Assembly: GCF_014643835.1 (NCBI RefSeq)
Contig: NZ_BMKD01000001.1
Coordinates: 1,116,001-1,180,000 of the forward strand
Direction of reading: 5' to 3'
Length of the DNA stretch: 64,000 nt
Source of the DNA: Mucilaginibacter rubeus
GTDB taxonomy: Bacteria > Bacteroidota > Bacteroidia > Sphingobacteriales > Sphingobacteriaceae
How positions within the stretch are numbered: the stretch's first letter is position 1; each line of letters opens with the position of its first letter. The position numbers were made by a program, and so were the translations under genes. The notes below the pieces were generated by a model, which saw nothing but the letters and a program-made list of their open reading frames with translations, was not told the DNA's origin and searched no databases. This document shows, one piece after another, positions 50,810 to 58,563 of the stretch.

Positions 50810-51170
50810 TACCAGACTATTAGATGGTACCGGCAGCGGGCAACGAGCCCGTGATTGCTGTTCTGCCGGTATATATAATTCGGGACTACTCACGTCGGCT
50901 CCTACGAACCGGGCTTGCGCCTGCCTATGCGTTTTCAGTTTGATTGCTCTCCCCTTCGCAATATTTCCCGCGGCTAAGCGGGGTAATGCTTCGTCCCCCA
51001 ATGTCAAAGAACCCTGTTCGACCTGTAAAACCAGATCGGTCTTCCCACCGACGTGGAAAAGGTATCCGGCAAACTTTTGTCAGCAACTCAGGCCTCCCGG
51101 TAACTCACTATCGGTATAATCATCGGGCGAATTAGTGCCGGTCTGGCGCTCAGTCTTTGTAACTTATTTT
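50810..51170 (-). ncRNA. Candidate structured RNA upstream of the primase
   Basis: No credible CDS (only a TTG-start frame). Four hairpins fold: TACCGGCAG/CTGCCGGTA (50828-50836 with 50863-50871) enclosing CGGGC/GCCCG (50837-50851); CCCGC/GCGGG (50967-50982); CGATCTG/CAGGTCG (51038-51019, with a G-U pair that only works on the minus-strand transcript); CCAC/GTGG (51045-51056). GC content is higher than flanks. It might be a regulatory leader of the primase operon or an sRNA that controls excision or transfer. Sequence alone does not prove it. Confidence 0.4.
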
Positions 51171-51240
51171 CTGCCCTTGAAGCAACTTTCAGTTCGTTGA
51201 GACCAAAATTGAAGCTATTGCGGAAGCATTTTTCAGGAGC

Positions 51241-51259
51241 TTTTCGGTAGTACCGAAAA
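51241..51259. repeat. 19-bp palindrome
   Basis: TTTTCGGTA, G, TACCGAAAA: perfect 9-bp arms. It overlaps a TATATTTG box (51260-51267) on the plus strand. A possible operator in the rteC-to-primase gap. Confidence 0.5.
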
Positions 51260-51456
51260 ATATATTTGAAAAATTACTGAGCTGGAGGTGCAAATAATAG
51301 CCTGGTAAAGCGAACCTGAAAGGCAAGCGAAAGGTAAATCGCAGCTAAAAAGTAAGAAAGGGAAATTTTTTATGAAGTTATCTGTCAGTTAAATTCAGTG
51401 TAACTGAGGAATTTGAAACTATTCCGACCGCGCTGCAATGGTATCAAAATAAAAAA

Positions 51457-51480
51457 TGACGCCGGAGGCGCCATTCTGTT
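51457..51480 (-). terminator. Terminator after rteC
   Basis: TGACGCC (51457-51463), GGA, GGCGCCA (51467-51473), followed on the minus strand by a T-rich run. It lies ~70 bp past the rteC stop codon. Confidence 0.6.
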
Positions 51481-51543
51481 ATCATGAGTTAAAAAGATAT
51501 GATCAGAGATTAAACTGGGAACTCCTGGCTAAAAAGAAAAAAA

Positions 51544-52389
51544 TCACGCCCTTCCCAAGTCGATCTTGCGGAGAATAGATTCTTTCATCTGATCGATATA
51601 CTTTGTATTGCTAACGCGTTTACGGGATTCAATTTCTGCGAATCTTCGCTGGATAACGCCAATTTTCACCTGTAGGTGAAATTCCATCCACCTGACAATC
51701 TCCGCAAGATTTGCGTTGCCGTCATTCAATTGCCCGGTAAGCCACAGTCCATAAATTAGTTCAACAAGATTCACAACATCTCCGGTCCATCTTAACACCG
51801 GGCTTTTCGACCCCGAGTGTTGAAACTTCAGGCATTCGGGATTGGTGAGTTCAAAGATCCTTTCCCGCAGTAGGTTTTGCACATTTTCATAAGCTATAAA
51901 TTTGGCGAACAAATAACTCATAGGAGTTGTGTAATGATTATCAGCTATCTGAATTTCCGTGGACGGAACCGGTAAGGGTCCGGATTCCCGTAGAAAAAAC
52001 AGCTCATCGAATGCGGTTGCTTTAGTACGGTAATACTGATAATGAAACGCATTCAGGCGGAAAAAACTTTGAAGAGATTCAATTTCCCTTTTATAATAAT
52101 CCACCTCGACATCTAATGGACCAATAGGTTTGTTGACCACGATGTTATAATTAATAATCTCTTCGATTTTCAAGGCGATGATCTGTGGTTTGATCTTTTT
52201 AAAAAAATAAATTTCTTCATCAGGACCATCAAAATCCTCAATTTCCATTAATTCATTCAGACCGGCTATTGCCCTTTCTACCAGTTCCAGTACTGCTGTA
52301 AGTTTTTCAAATGGATTTTCAATTTGGTTACTTTCGTCGAGAGCGATGGTAAGCTCACCCCTTAATTTTTCTATTCGCGCGTTTATCAT
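51544..52389 (-). CDS. rteC: RteC-like regulator of the conjugative element
   Basis: 281 aa from ATG 52389 (MINARIEKL); the 33-bp longer frame is less likely. Helical protein with the RteC pattern: NYNIVVNKPIGPLDVEVDYYKREIESLQSFFRLNAFHYQYYRTKATAFDELFFLR, then KSPVLRWTGDVVNLVELIYGLWLTGQLNDGNANLAEIVRWMEFHLQVKIG. In CTnDOT RteC activates excision genes. Here no rteA/rteB two-component pair or tetracycline gene is seen, so its inducer is unknown. Confidence 0.82.
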   Translation of the reverse strand: MINARIEKLRGELTIALDESNQIENPFEKLTAVLELVERAIAGLNELMEIEDFDGPDEEIYFFKKIKPQIIALKIEEIINYNIVVNKPIGPLDVEVDYYKREIESLQSFFRLNAFHYQYYRTKATAFDELFFLRESGPLPVPSTEIQIADNHYTTPMSYLFAKFIAYENVQNLLRERIFELTNPECLKFQHSGSKSPVLRWTGDVVNLVELIYGLWLTGQLNDGNANLAEIVRWMEFHLQVKIGVIQRRFAEIESRKRVSNTKYIDQMKESILRKIDLGRA

Positions 52390-52528
52390 ATGAGGTTTAG
52401 ATAGATGTTTAAGAAAAAGCACTGATATAGGATACAGGAGAACATGGGCATAGCGTCACCCGTATATAGCAACTAAATATCTTTCATAGAAAGAGATGTT
52501 TGAAGTATAGCGACACTATGAAATAGCG

Positions 52529-53923
52529 TCACGGGAAGTTGATGCTGTGTTGCAGCGCAGAATCTACCGCTTCTGCAACAATGAAATACGATGCAGATAA
52601 TCGCGGCAGGATCGAATTGACAAGGTATGCCAATACGACTGATATCATAAACGTAGTATAATCCATACTTTTCTCCAATCTGAGCAAGCCGATTGTAAAA
52701 ACAGCAATGACCATACAATTGCCAATGCATTCGAGCAGGAGATTTTGTCGTACAGTAACCATCCCTATTTTACTTTCAGAATAAATATAACATTCGTGCA
52801 AATTTTGATGCGCGATTATTTTTTCGCTTTTCGTTGCGCTATCCGATTTGTTCAAAAGCGGAATTTCAGCGATTATCTTTTGCCGGGCATTAGCAAAAGC
52901 GTCATGGCGTTCTGCATATAAATATGAAGCTTTAGGGTAGTCTTTTATTATAAGAAATACAGAAACTAAAATATATAAGACGACAAAGAAACAGCCGAGT
53001 GGGAAAAAATACGCCAATAGAACTAGTGCTGAAAACAGAAAGGAACCTTCAGTAAACATGCAGGACACAAATGTGGCTAGTCCGGTTTGTATTTTATGTG
53101 TATCGTTCAGACCTTGCTTTAAATTTGTAAAGTTCGAATCAATTATCCCGCAACCAGGTTGCCCTAATATATTCTCGATGAAACGGGAGGTGAACTCAAG
53201 GCTGATTCTGGTGTTGATCTTTAGCAAAATTAGCTGCCTGACAAAGCCTAATAAACTTTTGAACATGCTGATAATTAACAAGAGAATAGGTAAGGCAATA
53301 AGATAGGACATGGATTTATTCATAGGAGAATCTTTTAGCCCCTGTTGCAGTGTCCAGGTGATCGCAATCCCGCAGAACAACGCCCCAATATTAATCAAAG
53401 GAATACTACACCATAGCGCAGTTGGTACCAGGTTTCTAAAAGACTTCCAAATCCATTTTAATTTAAAATTATTAGCGGGCTGATGAGGTAAATTATCGAA
53501 ATACAATGCCGCCTTGCTTTCCCACATGGCATCGAGCTGATTCTCGTCGCAATAAAAAACTTGTCTCGCAGGATCAGACAACAGGAATTCAACTTTTCCT
53601 TTTTTGGTCCGGGAACCAAAGCATACCAGGTAATGGTATTCTTTATGTTGATTCAGCACATGCAGAATAATAGGTTTACGAAGGTTTTTTAAGTAGTTAA
53701 GAGACATTTCAACGCAACGGCATTCAAACCCAAGGAATTTTGCCTGATTGGCCATTTCAAACAACGACATTCCGAAATCAGAGACAACGACTCTGTTACG
53801 GAACGCTGCAATTTCCGATCCACGTCCCGCATAATTCAGGATCATGGACAGGCAGGCCGGTCCACAATCAAAGGTTGACAACTGTCTCACGAAGGCCTTT
53901 CGTACGGTAGAAATTTTAAACAT
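52529..53923 (-). CDS. C39 peptidase-transporter without the ATPase domain
   Basis: 464 aa. Residues 1-150 are a C39 peptidase with Gln14, Cys20 (FDCGPACLS), His97 (EYHYLV) and Asp117 (LSDPAR), so the protease looks intact. Residues ~160-455 are the ABC transmembrane domain (six helices). There is no nucleotide-binding domain; the frame ends just after the sixth helix (ALQHSINFP) and no ATPase remnant is seen before rteC. Family members of ~700 aa cut double-glycine leaders and export the peptide. A double-glycine peptide is encoded 1.5 kb away. An ATPase supplied in trans, or degradation of the gene, are both possible. Confidence 0.88.
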   Translation of the reverse strand: MFKISTVRKAFVRQLSTFDCGPACLSMILNYAGRGSEIAAFRNRVVVSDFGMSLFEMANQAKFLGFECRCVEMSLNYLKNLRKPIILHVLNQHKEYHYLVCFGSRTKKGKVEFLLSDPARQVFYCDENQLDAMWESKAALYFDNLPHQPANNFKLKWIWKSFRNLVPTALWCSIPLINIGALFCGIAITWTLQQGLKDSPMNKSMSYLIALPILLLIISMFKSLLGFVRQLILLKINTRISLEFTSRFIENILGQPGCGIIDSNFTNLKQGLNDTHKIQTGLATFVSCMFTEGSFLFSALVLLAYFFPLGCFFVVLYILVSVFLIIKDYPKASYLYAERHDAFANARQKIIAEIPLLNKSDSATKSEKIIAHQNLHECYIYSESKIGMVTVRQNLLLECIGNCMVIAVFTIGLLRLEKSMDYTTFMISVVLAYLVNSILPRLSASYFIVAEAVDSALQHSINFP

Positions 53924-53964
53924 ATTTAAAACTATAGAGTGTAGTGGTAAGATAAATTAAGGGC

Positions 53965-54606
53965 TCAGGCTGTCCCTGGAAAAAACATGAGGCTTACGAA
54001 TGTTACAAGACAAACCCAAATGAAAAGAGCAGGCAAATAAGAGCTGACGACAATTTTTAGAGAAGCATCGTAGGATAAGCCTGTTATTGACGAGATCCCA
54101 AAGCCAAGGATAAACCAATATGTGACCTCAAAAACATTTAAGGTCTGTAAAACATAATACCAGTCTCCCGGTACAGTGTCAAACATTGACAACGCAGAGA
54201 GCACATAAGTTTTGTGCCAGTCAGCTAACGTCGGTTCCGGGTAATAAAAATGAAACCAAATGATCTTAATTAATGCAGGGACCAGGAATATATACTCCGA
54301 CAATAAGGTCACTTTAAAAATAGCTGCCAGGGACACTGTTTTACCCGAAAGAAACAGCGCTGTGTAAAAAATTAACGCAATGGTGAATAATTTAACTAAT
54401 AGATATATTGCTTCTGAAAAATATATCCATTTTTTCATATTTTCATAAACATTGATTTCTCCCCCGGGTATTCCGGACAAAGCACTTCCGCTCTTCTGAT
54501 AAAATTCGGGCGTTAAGATGTAATAATTTGTCAGAGCGATTAAAACGTATGTCAGCGCCAGCAACGCGGAAAAATAAAAAATGTTGGATTTCGCGATCGA
54601 ATTCAT
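53965..54606 (-). CDS. Polytopic membrane protein (YIP1-like topology)
   Basis: 213 aa from ATG 54606; a TTG frame begins 54 bp upstream. About five to six helices (e.g. IFYFSALLALTYVLIALTNYY, EAIYLLVKLFTIALIFYTALFL, FILGFGISSITGLSYD, LPALFIWVCLVTFVSLMFF). No catalytic motif. It lies 42 bp upstream of the C39 gene, between it and the double-glycine peptide. Immunity or export accessory roles are possible (inference). Confidence 0.65.
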   Translation of the reverse strand: MNSIAKSNIFYFSALLALTYVLIALTNYYILTPEFYQKSGSALSGIPGGEINVYENMKKWIYFSEAIYLLVKLFTIALIFYTALFLSGKTVSLAAIFKVTLLSEYIFLVPALIKIIWFHFYYPEPTLADWHKTYVLSALSMFDTVPGDWYYVLQTLNVFEVTYWFILGFGISSITGLSYDASLKIVVSSYLPALFIWVCLVTFVSLMFFPGTA

Positions 54607-54710
54607 ACCTAAAACTTTTAGGTAAATTTCTGTTTGCTGCGGGCCAAAGACAATTACCAAACACAGTAAAATATTAGTAAAAGTAATTGCATGATTTTAA
54701 AATAATACTT

Positions 54711-55316
54711 ATGACAGAATACCTTATACCTGATTCCTTTTCGCTGGCTCCTGTTGCCTACACTTTAATGATCTCCATTCTTTTGAGCAGCTTAATAGGA
54801 CTTTATCATCAAGTTTTTTTCGGCAAACTGATTCTTCATCCATACACAATCATTAACAAACGGGAATACTACCGCGTCTTAACGTCTGATTTTGTACACG
54901 TAGATTTCGTTCACCTCATATTTAATCAGATAGCATTTTATGTTATCTGCTCCGATCTCGAGGAGCTGCTTAATAGAAAATCCCGTCACGGAAGCCTTCA
55001 TTTCTTGGTTATTTACCTGATAAGCATGTTAACCGCCAATATAACTGCGACAGTAAGAAACAGCGATAATTTTAATTATTCAAGTGCGGGAGCATCGGGA
55101 AGTATAATGGGTTGTCTTTTCGCTTTTATGCTATTGGATCCGTTTGGTCATGCGGTCAATGTCGCAGTTATTGGACCGATTGAGAATATTTACACCGCTC
55201 CTTTATACATCGCGATGCTAACATATTATAAGTGGAAGAAGAAAAATGAAGCTATTAATCACGACCTGCATTTGTATGGCGCGATTGGTGGGATTGCTGT
55301 CAGCTTATTTTTTTAA
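54711..55316 (+). CDS. Rhomboid-family intramembrane protease
   Basis: 201 aa from ATG 54711. Six-helix rhomboid fold: HVDFVHLIFNQIAFYV (the usual HxxxN), SAGASGSIMGCLFAFML with the GASG catalytic Ser, and the His in HDLHLYGAIGGIAV. Cleaves transmembrane substrates. It is divergent from the membrane-protein gene and convergent with the double-glycine peptide. Natural substrate unknown; the neighbours suggest processing of a peptide or membrane partner (inference). Confidence 0.85.
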   Translation: MTEYLIPDSFSLAPVAYTLMISILLSSLIGLYHQVFFGKLILHPYTIINKREYYRVLTSDFVHVDFVHLIFNQIAFYVICSDLEELLNRKSRHGSLHFLVIYLISMLTANITATVRNSDNFNYSSAGASGSIMGCLFAFMLLDPFGHAVNVAVIGPIENIYTAPLYIAMLTYYKWKKKNEAINHDLHLYGAIGGIAVSLFF

Positions 55317-55320
55317 AAGG

Positions 55321-55345
55321 TATAGCCGGAAATATTCCGGCTATA
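55321..55345. terminator. Bidirectional terminator
   Basis: TATAGCCGGA (55321-55330) / TCCGGCTATA (55336-55345), perfect 10-bp arms, between the convergent rhomboid and double-glycine peptide genes. Confidence 0.65.
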
Positions 55346-55352
55346 CTTAGGA

Positions 55353-55520
55353 TTAGAGGATGCCCAAACAGGCAGGTCCAACTGCAGCTGCTATTCCGCC
55401 CACTACGGCACCAACGCCGCCAAATAAGCCGCCGATGGATGCCGATAGAACAATACTTGTCGCACAGGCGCTCGCGCCTCCTGACAATTTCTTAGATTTT
55501 ACCGCTGAAAGGTCGTTCAT
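55353..55520 (-). CDS. Double-glycine leader peptide, bacteriocin-like, 55 aa
   Basis: ATG 55520, stop 55353-55355. The first 15 residues form a leader ending KKLSGG, with LSAVKSKKLSGG matching the usual double-glycine pattern. The 40-residue core is small and hydrophobic, rich in Gly, Ala and Val (GGLFGGVGAVVGGIAAAVG, with repeated GxxxG spacing), and has two Cys (~19 and ~51). This fits class II bacteriocins of the cerein/lactobin type. A C39 peptidase is encoded nearby. An XRE gene is divergent from it. Activity not shown. Confidence 0.78.
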   Translation of the reverse strand: MNDLSAVKSKKLSGGASACATSIVLSASIGGLFGGVGAVVGGIAAAVGPACLGIL

Positions 55521-55565
55521 TTTACATTTTTTTTAAGTTTCTTCCCCTTATTAGGAATTATTGTA

Positions 55566-55582
55566 AAAATGACAGTCATTTT
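55566..55582. promoter_or_regulatory. Operator-like inverted repeat AAAATGAC/GTCATTTT
   Basis: AAAATGAC (55566-55573), A, GTCATTTT (55575-55582): perfect arms between the divergent peptide gene (minus) and XRE gene (plus). It may bind the XRE protein and control both. A related repeat lies at 56290. Confidence 0.55.
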
Positions 55583-55615
55583 CCGCGGCGGGTACAACTC
55601 AAAGTATTAATATAT

Positions 55616-55623
55616 TATATTTG
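55616..55623 (+). promoter_or_regulatory. -7 box of the XRE gene
   Basis: TATATTTG, exact consensus, 28 bp before the start codon at 55651. A -33 element is not obvious. Confidence 0.6.
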
Positions 55624-55650
55624 TTTATTGTTAATTTAATATTAATTATT

Positions 55651-55959
55651 ATGACACTACCTATTGGAGAGAAGATTCGGTTGGAAAGATTAGCGAAGCA
55701 GTACAGTCAGGAATACATGGCCTGGTCACTCGATATATCTCAGGCGGCATATTCCAAAGTAGAAAGAGATGAAACAGAATTAACAATAAGAAGAATCTAT
55801 CAAATTGCTGAAATACTCGAAATATCACCTTTCAGGCTCATGCCAAAACCCAAGTACGGAACGGCTATCGTTGGGGAGTATCTTTGGAAGATGGTTGCCA
55901 AAATCCGCGGGCTTTTTCGAAAACAACCGCAGAATAGAACTCCTAGTCAGGTCTTGTAA
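55651..55959 (+). CDS. XRE-family transcriptional regulator
   Basis: 102 aa from ATG 55651 (MTLPIGEKIRLERL); the upstream in-frame start lies in the promoter. HTH at residues ~5-60: RLERLAKQYSQEYMAWSLDISQAAYSKVERDETELTIRRIYQIAEIL. The C-terminal 35 residues are basic. Likely represses or activates the divergent double-glycine peptide gene; the palindrome at 55566 is a candidate site. Confidence 0.85.
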   Translation: MTLPIGEKIRLERLAKQYSQEYMAWSLDISQAAYSKVERDETELTIRRIYQIAEILEISPFRLMPKPKYGTAIVGEYLWKMVAKIRGLFRKQPQNRTPSQVL

Positions 55960-56085
55960 AAGACCTGATCTATCTTAAAGGGACATTTAGAATACCTTTT
56001 TTAAATAAATTAAAACTACTGGTTGTAATTTATATCATCGCCATTCTTCAATTTCACGACACACAATGAACTGAAATTGAACGCA

Positions 56086-56292
56086 ATGGACTACAGATCA
56101 TATGAAAAGCGCCTGGATTACGTTTTGGAGTTAATAACCAAAAATCGATTCCGCTCCATTGAAACCGTCGCCCAGAATTTTAGCTGTAGTACGCGAACCA
56201 TCAAAAGAATGATCAACCACCTTCGCGACCGCGGTCACGACATCATCTATGACAAGCGATTAAAAAAATATCTGATCAAAGAAAAAGAGTGA
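56086..56292 (+). CDS. Small HTH protein (DeoR/WYL-type winged helix), 68 aa
   Basis: ATG 56086; the longer frame begins with TTG. Winged HTH: RLDYVLELITKNRFRSIETVAQNFSCSTRTIKRMINHLRDRGHDIIYDKRLKKYLI, as at the N-terminus of DeoR/WYL regulators, with no sensor domain. A truncated or stand-alone DNA-binding protein. It precedes the MauE gene by 36 bp. Confidence 0.75.
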   Translation: MDYRSYEKRLDYVLELITKNRFRSIETVAQNFSCSTRTIKRMINHLRDRGHDIIYDKRLKKYLIKEKE

Positions 56293-56304
56293 CATTTTCT
56301 GTCA
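56290..56304. promoter_or_regulatory. Inverted repeat TGACA/TGTCA
   Basis: TGACA (56290-56294), TTTTC, TGTCA (56300-56304). It shares the TGAC/GTCA half-sites and the GTCATTT word with the operator at 55566. It lies ~25 bp before the MauE start. Confidence 0.4.
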
Positions 56305-56328
56305 TTTCCTTGCCCCTACCTTTAATTC

Positions 56329-56772
56329 ATGCTGTCGAACATGAATCACAAGGAAAAAATAGGCCGGGAGATAATCAACATATTACTGATCTTCTTATGG
56401 GTTTACGCTGCTTTTAGTAAAGCACTGAACCATCATGCCTTTGTCTGGCAAATCAGGAACCAGGAGCTTTGGCCGGTACTGAAGGAACTGGTTATAAGAC
56501 TTCTTATCCCTGCTGAACTGACCACGGCTTTTTTTCTGTTGTTTCCTCGGACGAGGAGAATAGGCCTTATGATCTCGGCATTCCTGCTAATTATATTCAC
56601 CATTTACATTGCGCTCGTCATACTTCATTTCTTTCCAAGGGTGCCGTGCTCATGCGGGGGTATATTGGAAAAGATGGGCTGGAAGGTGCATTTTTTCTTC
56701 AACGTCGGCTGCCTAATACTCAATATCACATCGTTGTTGACCGAGAAAGAAAGGAGGTGCGCGGCAAAGTAA
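56329..56772 (+). CDS. MauE/DoxX-like membrane protein
   Basis: 147 aa. Four helices (REIINILLIFLWVYAAFS, ELVIRLLIPAELTTAFFLLF, GLMISAFLLIIFTIYIALVIL, VHFFFNVGCLILNITSLL). PCSCGGILEKMGW places a CxC on one side. MauE relatives work with TlpA-like thiol proteins in periplasmic disulfide formation. A TlpA protein is encoded 5 kb away. Start could be ATG 56341. Confidence 0.8.
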   Translation: MLSNMNHKEKIGREIINILLIFLWVYAAFSKALNHHAFVWQIRNQELWPVLKELVIRLLIPAELTTAFFLLFPRTRRIGLMISAFLLIIFTIYIALVILHFFPRVPCSCGGILEKMGWKVHFFFNVGCLILNITSLLTEKERRCAAK

Positions 56773-56895
56773 AAAATACGACAGCGGATCCTGGCCATGC
56801 CATATCTGCAGGCGATCACGCCTACGAAACATAATCAATTTAATTATTCACAAAAGTTTTTGTTGCTTTTTGATTTAATAAAGCAAAACATCGAA

Positions 56896-57186
56896 ATGAA
56901 AAAGTTAAATATTAAGCTTTCCGTACTGGCAATTGTTTTAGGGATCAGCGCAGCGTATGCGTCAAAACCGGAATTAAAAAAAGACACTCATTTATGGGGT
57001 AAACAATCTTCCGGCGTTTGGCTGAACATCGACGGCCGCACAGAAGATGATACGTCGCCGTACGTAAGTAACAGCTACCGTTGTGACGAGAGCACAAGCA
57101 GCTGTACTGTACAAGCCGCGACTCAACCAGCCACTGGCAGTAACCCTGTTGGGGCTACACTCGGAACATTTGCAATCAACAATTAA
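56896..57186 (+). CDS. Small secreted Cys-containing protein (DUF6520-like)
   Basis: 96 aa from ATG 56896; the longer frame starts in noncoding DNA. Signal peptide MKKLNIKLSVLAIVLGISAAYAS. The mature part is polar, with two Cys (YRCDESTSSC). Layout matches small proteins found next to MauE and SusC/D genes in Sphingobacteriaceae. Role unknown; a disulfide-bonded secreted peptide is likely. Confidence 0.65.
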   Translation: MKKLNIKLSVLAIVLGISAAYASKPELKKDTHLWGKQSSGVWLNIDGRTEDDTSPYVSNSYRCDESTSSCTVQAATQPATGSNPVGATLGTFAINN

Positions 57187-57190
57187 TTGA

Positions 57191-57214
57191 AAAGGGCGGC
57201 AAAAGCCGCCCTTT
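57191..57214. terminator. Bidirectional terminator
   Basis: AAAGGGCGGC (57191-57200), AAAA, GCCGCCCTTT (57205-57214). It separates the plus-strand small peptide gene and the minus-strand susD. Confidence 0.8.
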
Positions 57215-57215
57215 C

Positions 57216-58553
57216 TTACCTTGGGTTCTGCTGGATTCCGCTTCTTTGAATCTCATCTGGAGGGATTGGAAAAACGTACTTTTTGTCATTAGGAGGCAGC
57301 ACATAGGTCACGCCATCCACTATCCGCTTCAGCGTGGTTGCCGTAGCTTCTTCATTGTTTAACCTTCTAAGGTCTGTCCACCTTAAGTCCCTTCCAACCA
57401 ATTCCTTTCTACGCTCTTCCAAAATCAGTTTTAGCGCAGCGTCGCGCTCATTGGCTACAATCGCTTTGTAAGTACCCTTTTCATATCTTGTTTGAAGCAG
57501 TGTATTCAAGGTGTTGATACCTGTTACTACATCTCCGCTCCTTACAGATACCTCAGCTTTTATCAGATATTGTTCATCGATACCAATTCCTGTAAAACCG
57601 GAATAAATTACACCAGTATTTCCTACTTCGTAAAAGAACATAGGCTTTCTCAAATCGGTCGAGGTATAAGAACGGTATAGAGTTGAGTCAACGAGCGTCC
57701 TTCCCCTTGTAAAAAATGAATACGATACAAAACCCTGATAAAAGAGAACCTCTTTATTATCATTAGGTAAAGGTTCAGGAAATGGAAAGTCTGCAGTTGG
57801 GTCAAGATCGCTCAAATTATATAATTCATCAGTGATTGACAGGCATTTACCGGCCAATATCCCCGCATCTTTATAATCCCCCATACAAAGGTAAGTTCGC
57901 GCCAGTAACGCCGCACAGGCCGCCTTTGACGGCCGGTTTTTGAAAGCGGCTTTAGTTGGCAGCAGATCCATTGCAGTAATCAAATCACCCACAATTTGCT
58001 GGTAAGTCCCCTTTAATGTTCCCCTGCCAACCTTTACATTAACATCTGAACTCAGCCGAATGGGTATGCCTGGCAGATTCACTGCAGTAGTTTCGACATA
58101 AGGGGCAGCAAAGATCTGTGACAAATTGTAGAAGGCCAGCGAACGATAAAACAGCGCGCTGCCTTTAAGGTTATTGATGGAATTATCATTGCTGCCGTCA
58201 CTTCCCTTGCCGGCCAGGCCGTCCAAAACTACATTCGCATAAAAAACCTGTTTGTACGGCGTATTCCAGTCTGTGGCAGTCTGCCCTTCAAAAATATCAT
58301 CTTTCCACAGGTAACTATTTTGCTGTACAGGCAGCAGGCTTTTAACTACATTTCCGGGAAGATAATAATGATCACTTGCTATGGTACCTAAGCCGGGCAT
58401 GACGTTCATTATGTTATAGTTGTCAAGGATTGCCTGAAAATCAGCGGCATCGGTCGGCACCAGCAGTGATTTATCTGGTTTCTTATCCAGGAAATCCTTC
58501 GTACAGGATGACAGGAGGAATAGTGCTGCAATATATAGGAATGTTTTTTTCAT
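57216..58553 (-). CDS. RagB/SusD-family outer membrane lipoprotein
   Basis: 445 aa. Lipoprotein signal ending LFLLSSC. SusD fold with TPR-like helices (FYRSLAFYNLSQIFAAPYV, KAACAALLARTYLCMGDYKDAG, LILEERRKELVGRDLRWTDLRRLN, FPIPPDEI at the end). It forms the lid on the SusC transporter. No glycosidase or anti-sigma gene is adjacent, so the substrate may be a peptide or other ligand. It follows SusC by 10 bp. Confidence 0.92.
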   Translation of the reverse strand: MKKTFLYIAALFLLSSCTKDFLDKKPDKSLLVPTDAADFQAILDNYNIMNVMPGLGTIASDHYYLPGNVVKSLLPVQQNSYLWKDDIFEGQTATDWNTPYKQVFYANVVLDGLAGKGSDGSNDNSINNLKGSALFYRSLAFYNLSQIFAAPYVETTAVNLPGIPIRLSSDVNVKVGRGTLKGTYQQIVGDLITAMDLLPTKAAFKNRPSKAACAALLARTYLCMGDYKDAGILAGKCLSITDELYNLSDLDPTADFPFPEPLPNDNKEVLFYQGFVSYSFFTRGRTLVDSTLYRSYTSTDLRKPMFFYEVGNTGVIYSGFTGIGIDEQYLIKAEVSVRSGDVVTGINTLNTLLQTRYEKGTYKAIVANERDAALKLILEERRKELVGRDLRWTDLRRLNNEEATATTLKRIVDGVTYVLPPNDKKYVFPIPPDEIQRSGIQQNPR

Positions 58554-58563
58554 TTTCTTATTA

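Noticed and set aside
50771-51007. 78-codon minus-strand frame upstream of the primase
   Set aside because: It begins with TTG and overlaps the primase start; the region instead folds into hairpins.
51252-51267. Plus-strand TATATTTG promoter in the rteC-primase gap
   Set aside because: No plus-strand gene follows until 54711; it may be chance in AT-rich DNA overlapping a palindrome.
54606-54660. Longer N-terminus of the YIP1-like membrane protein
   Set aside because: It requires a TTG start; the ATG at 54606 gives a normal membrane protein start, though the longer form is not excluded.
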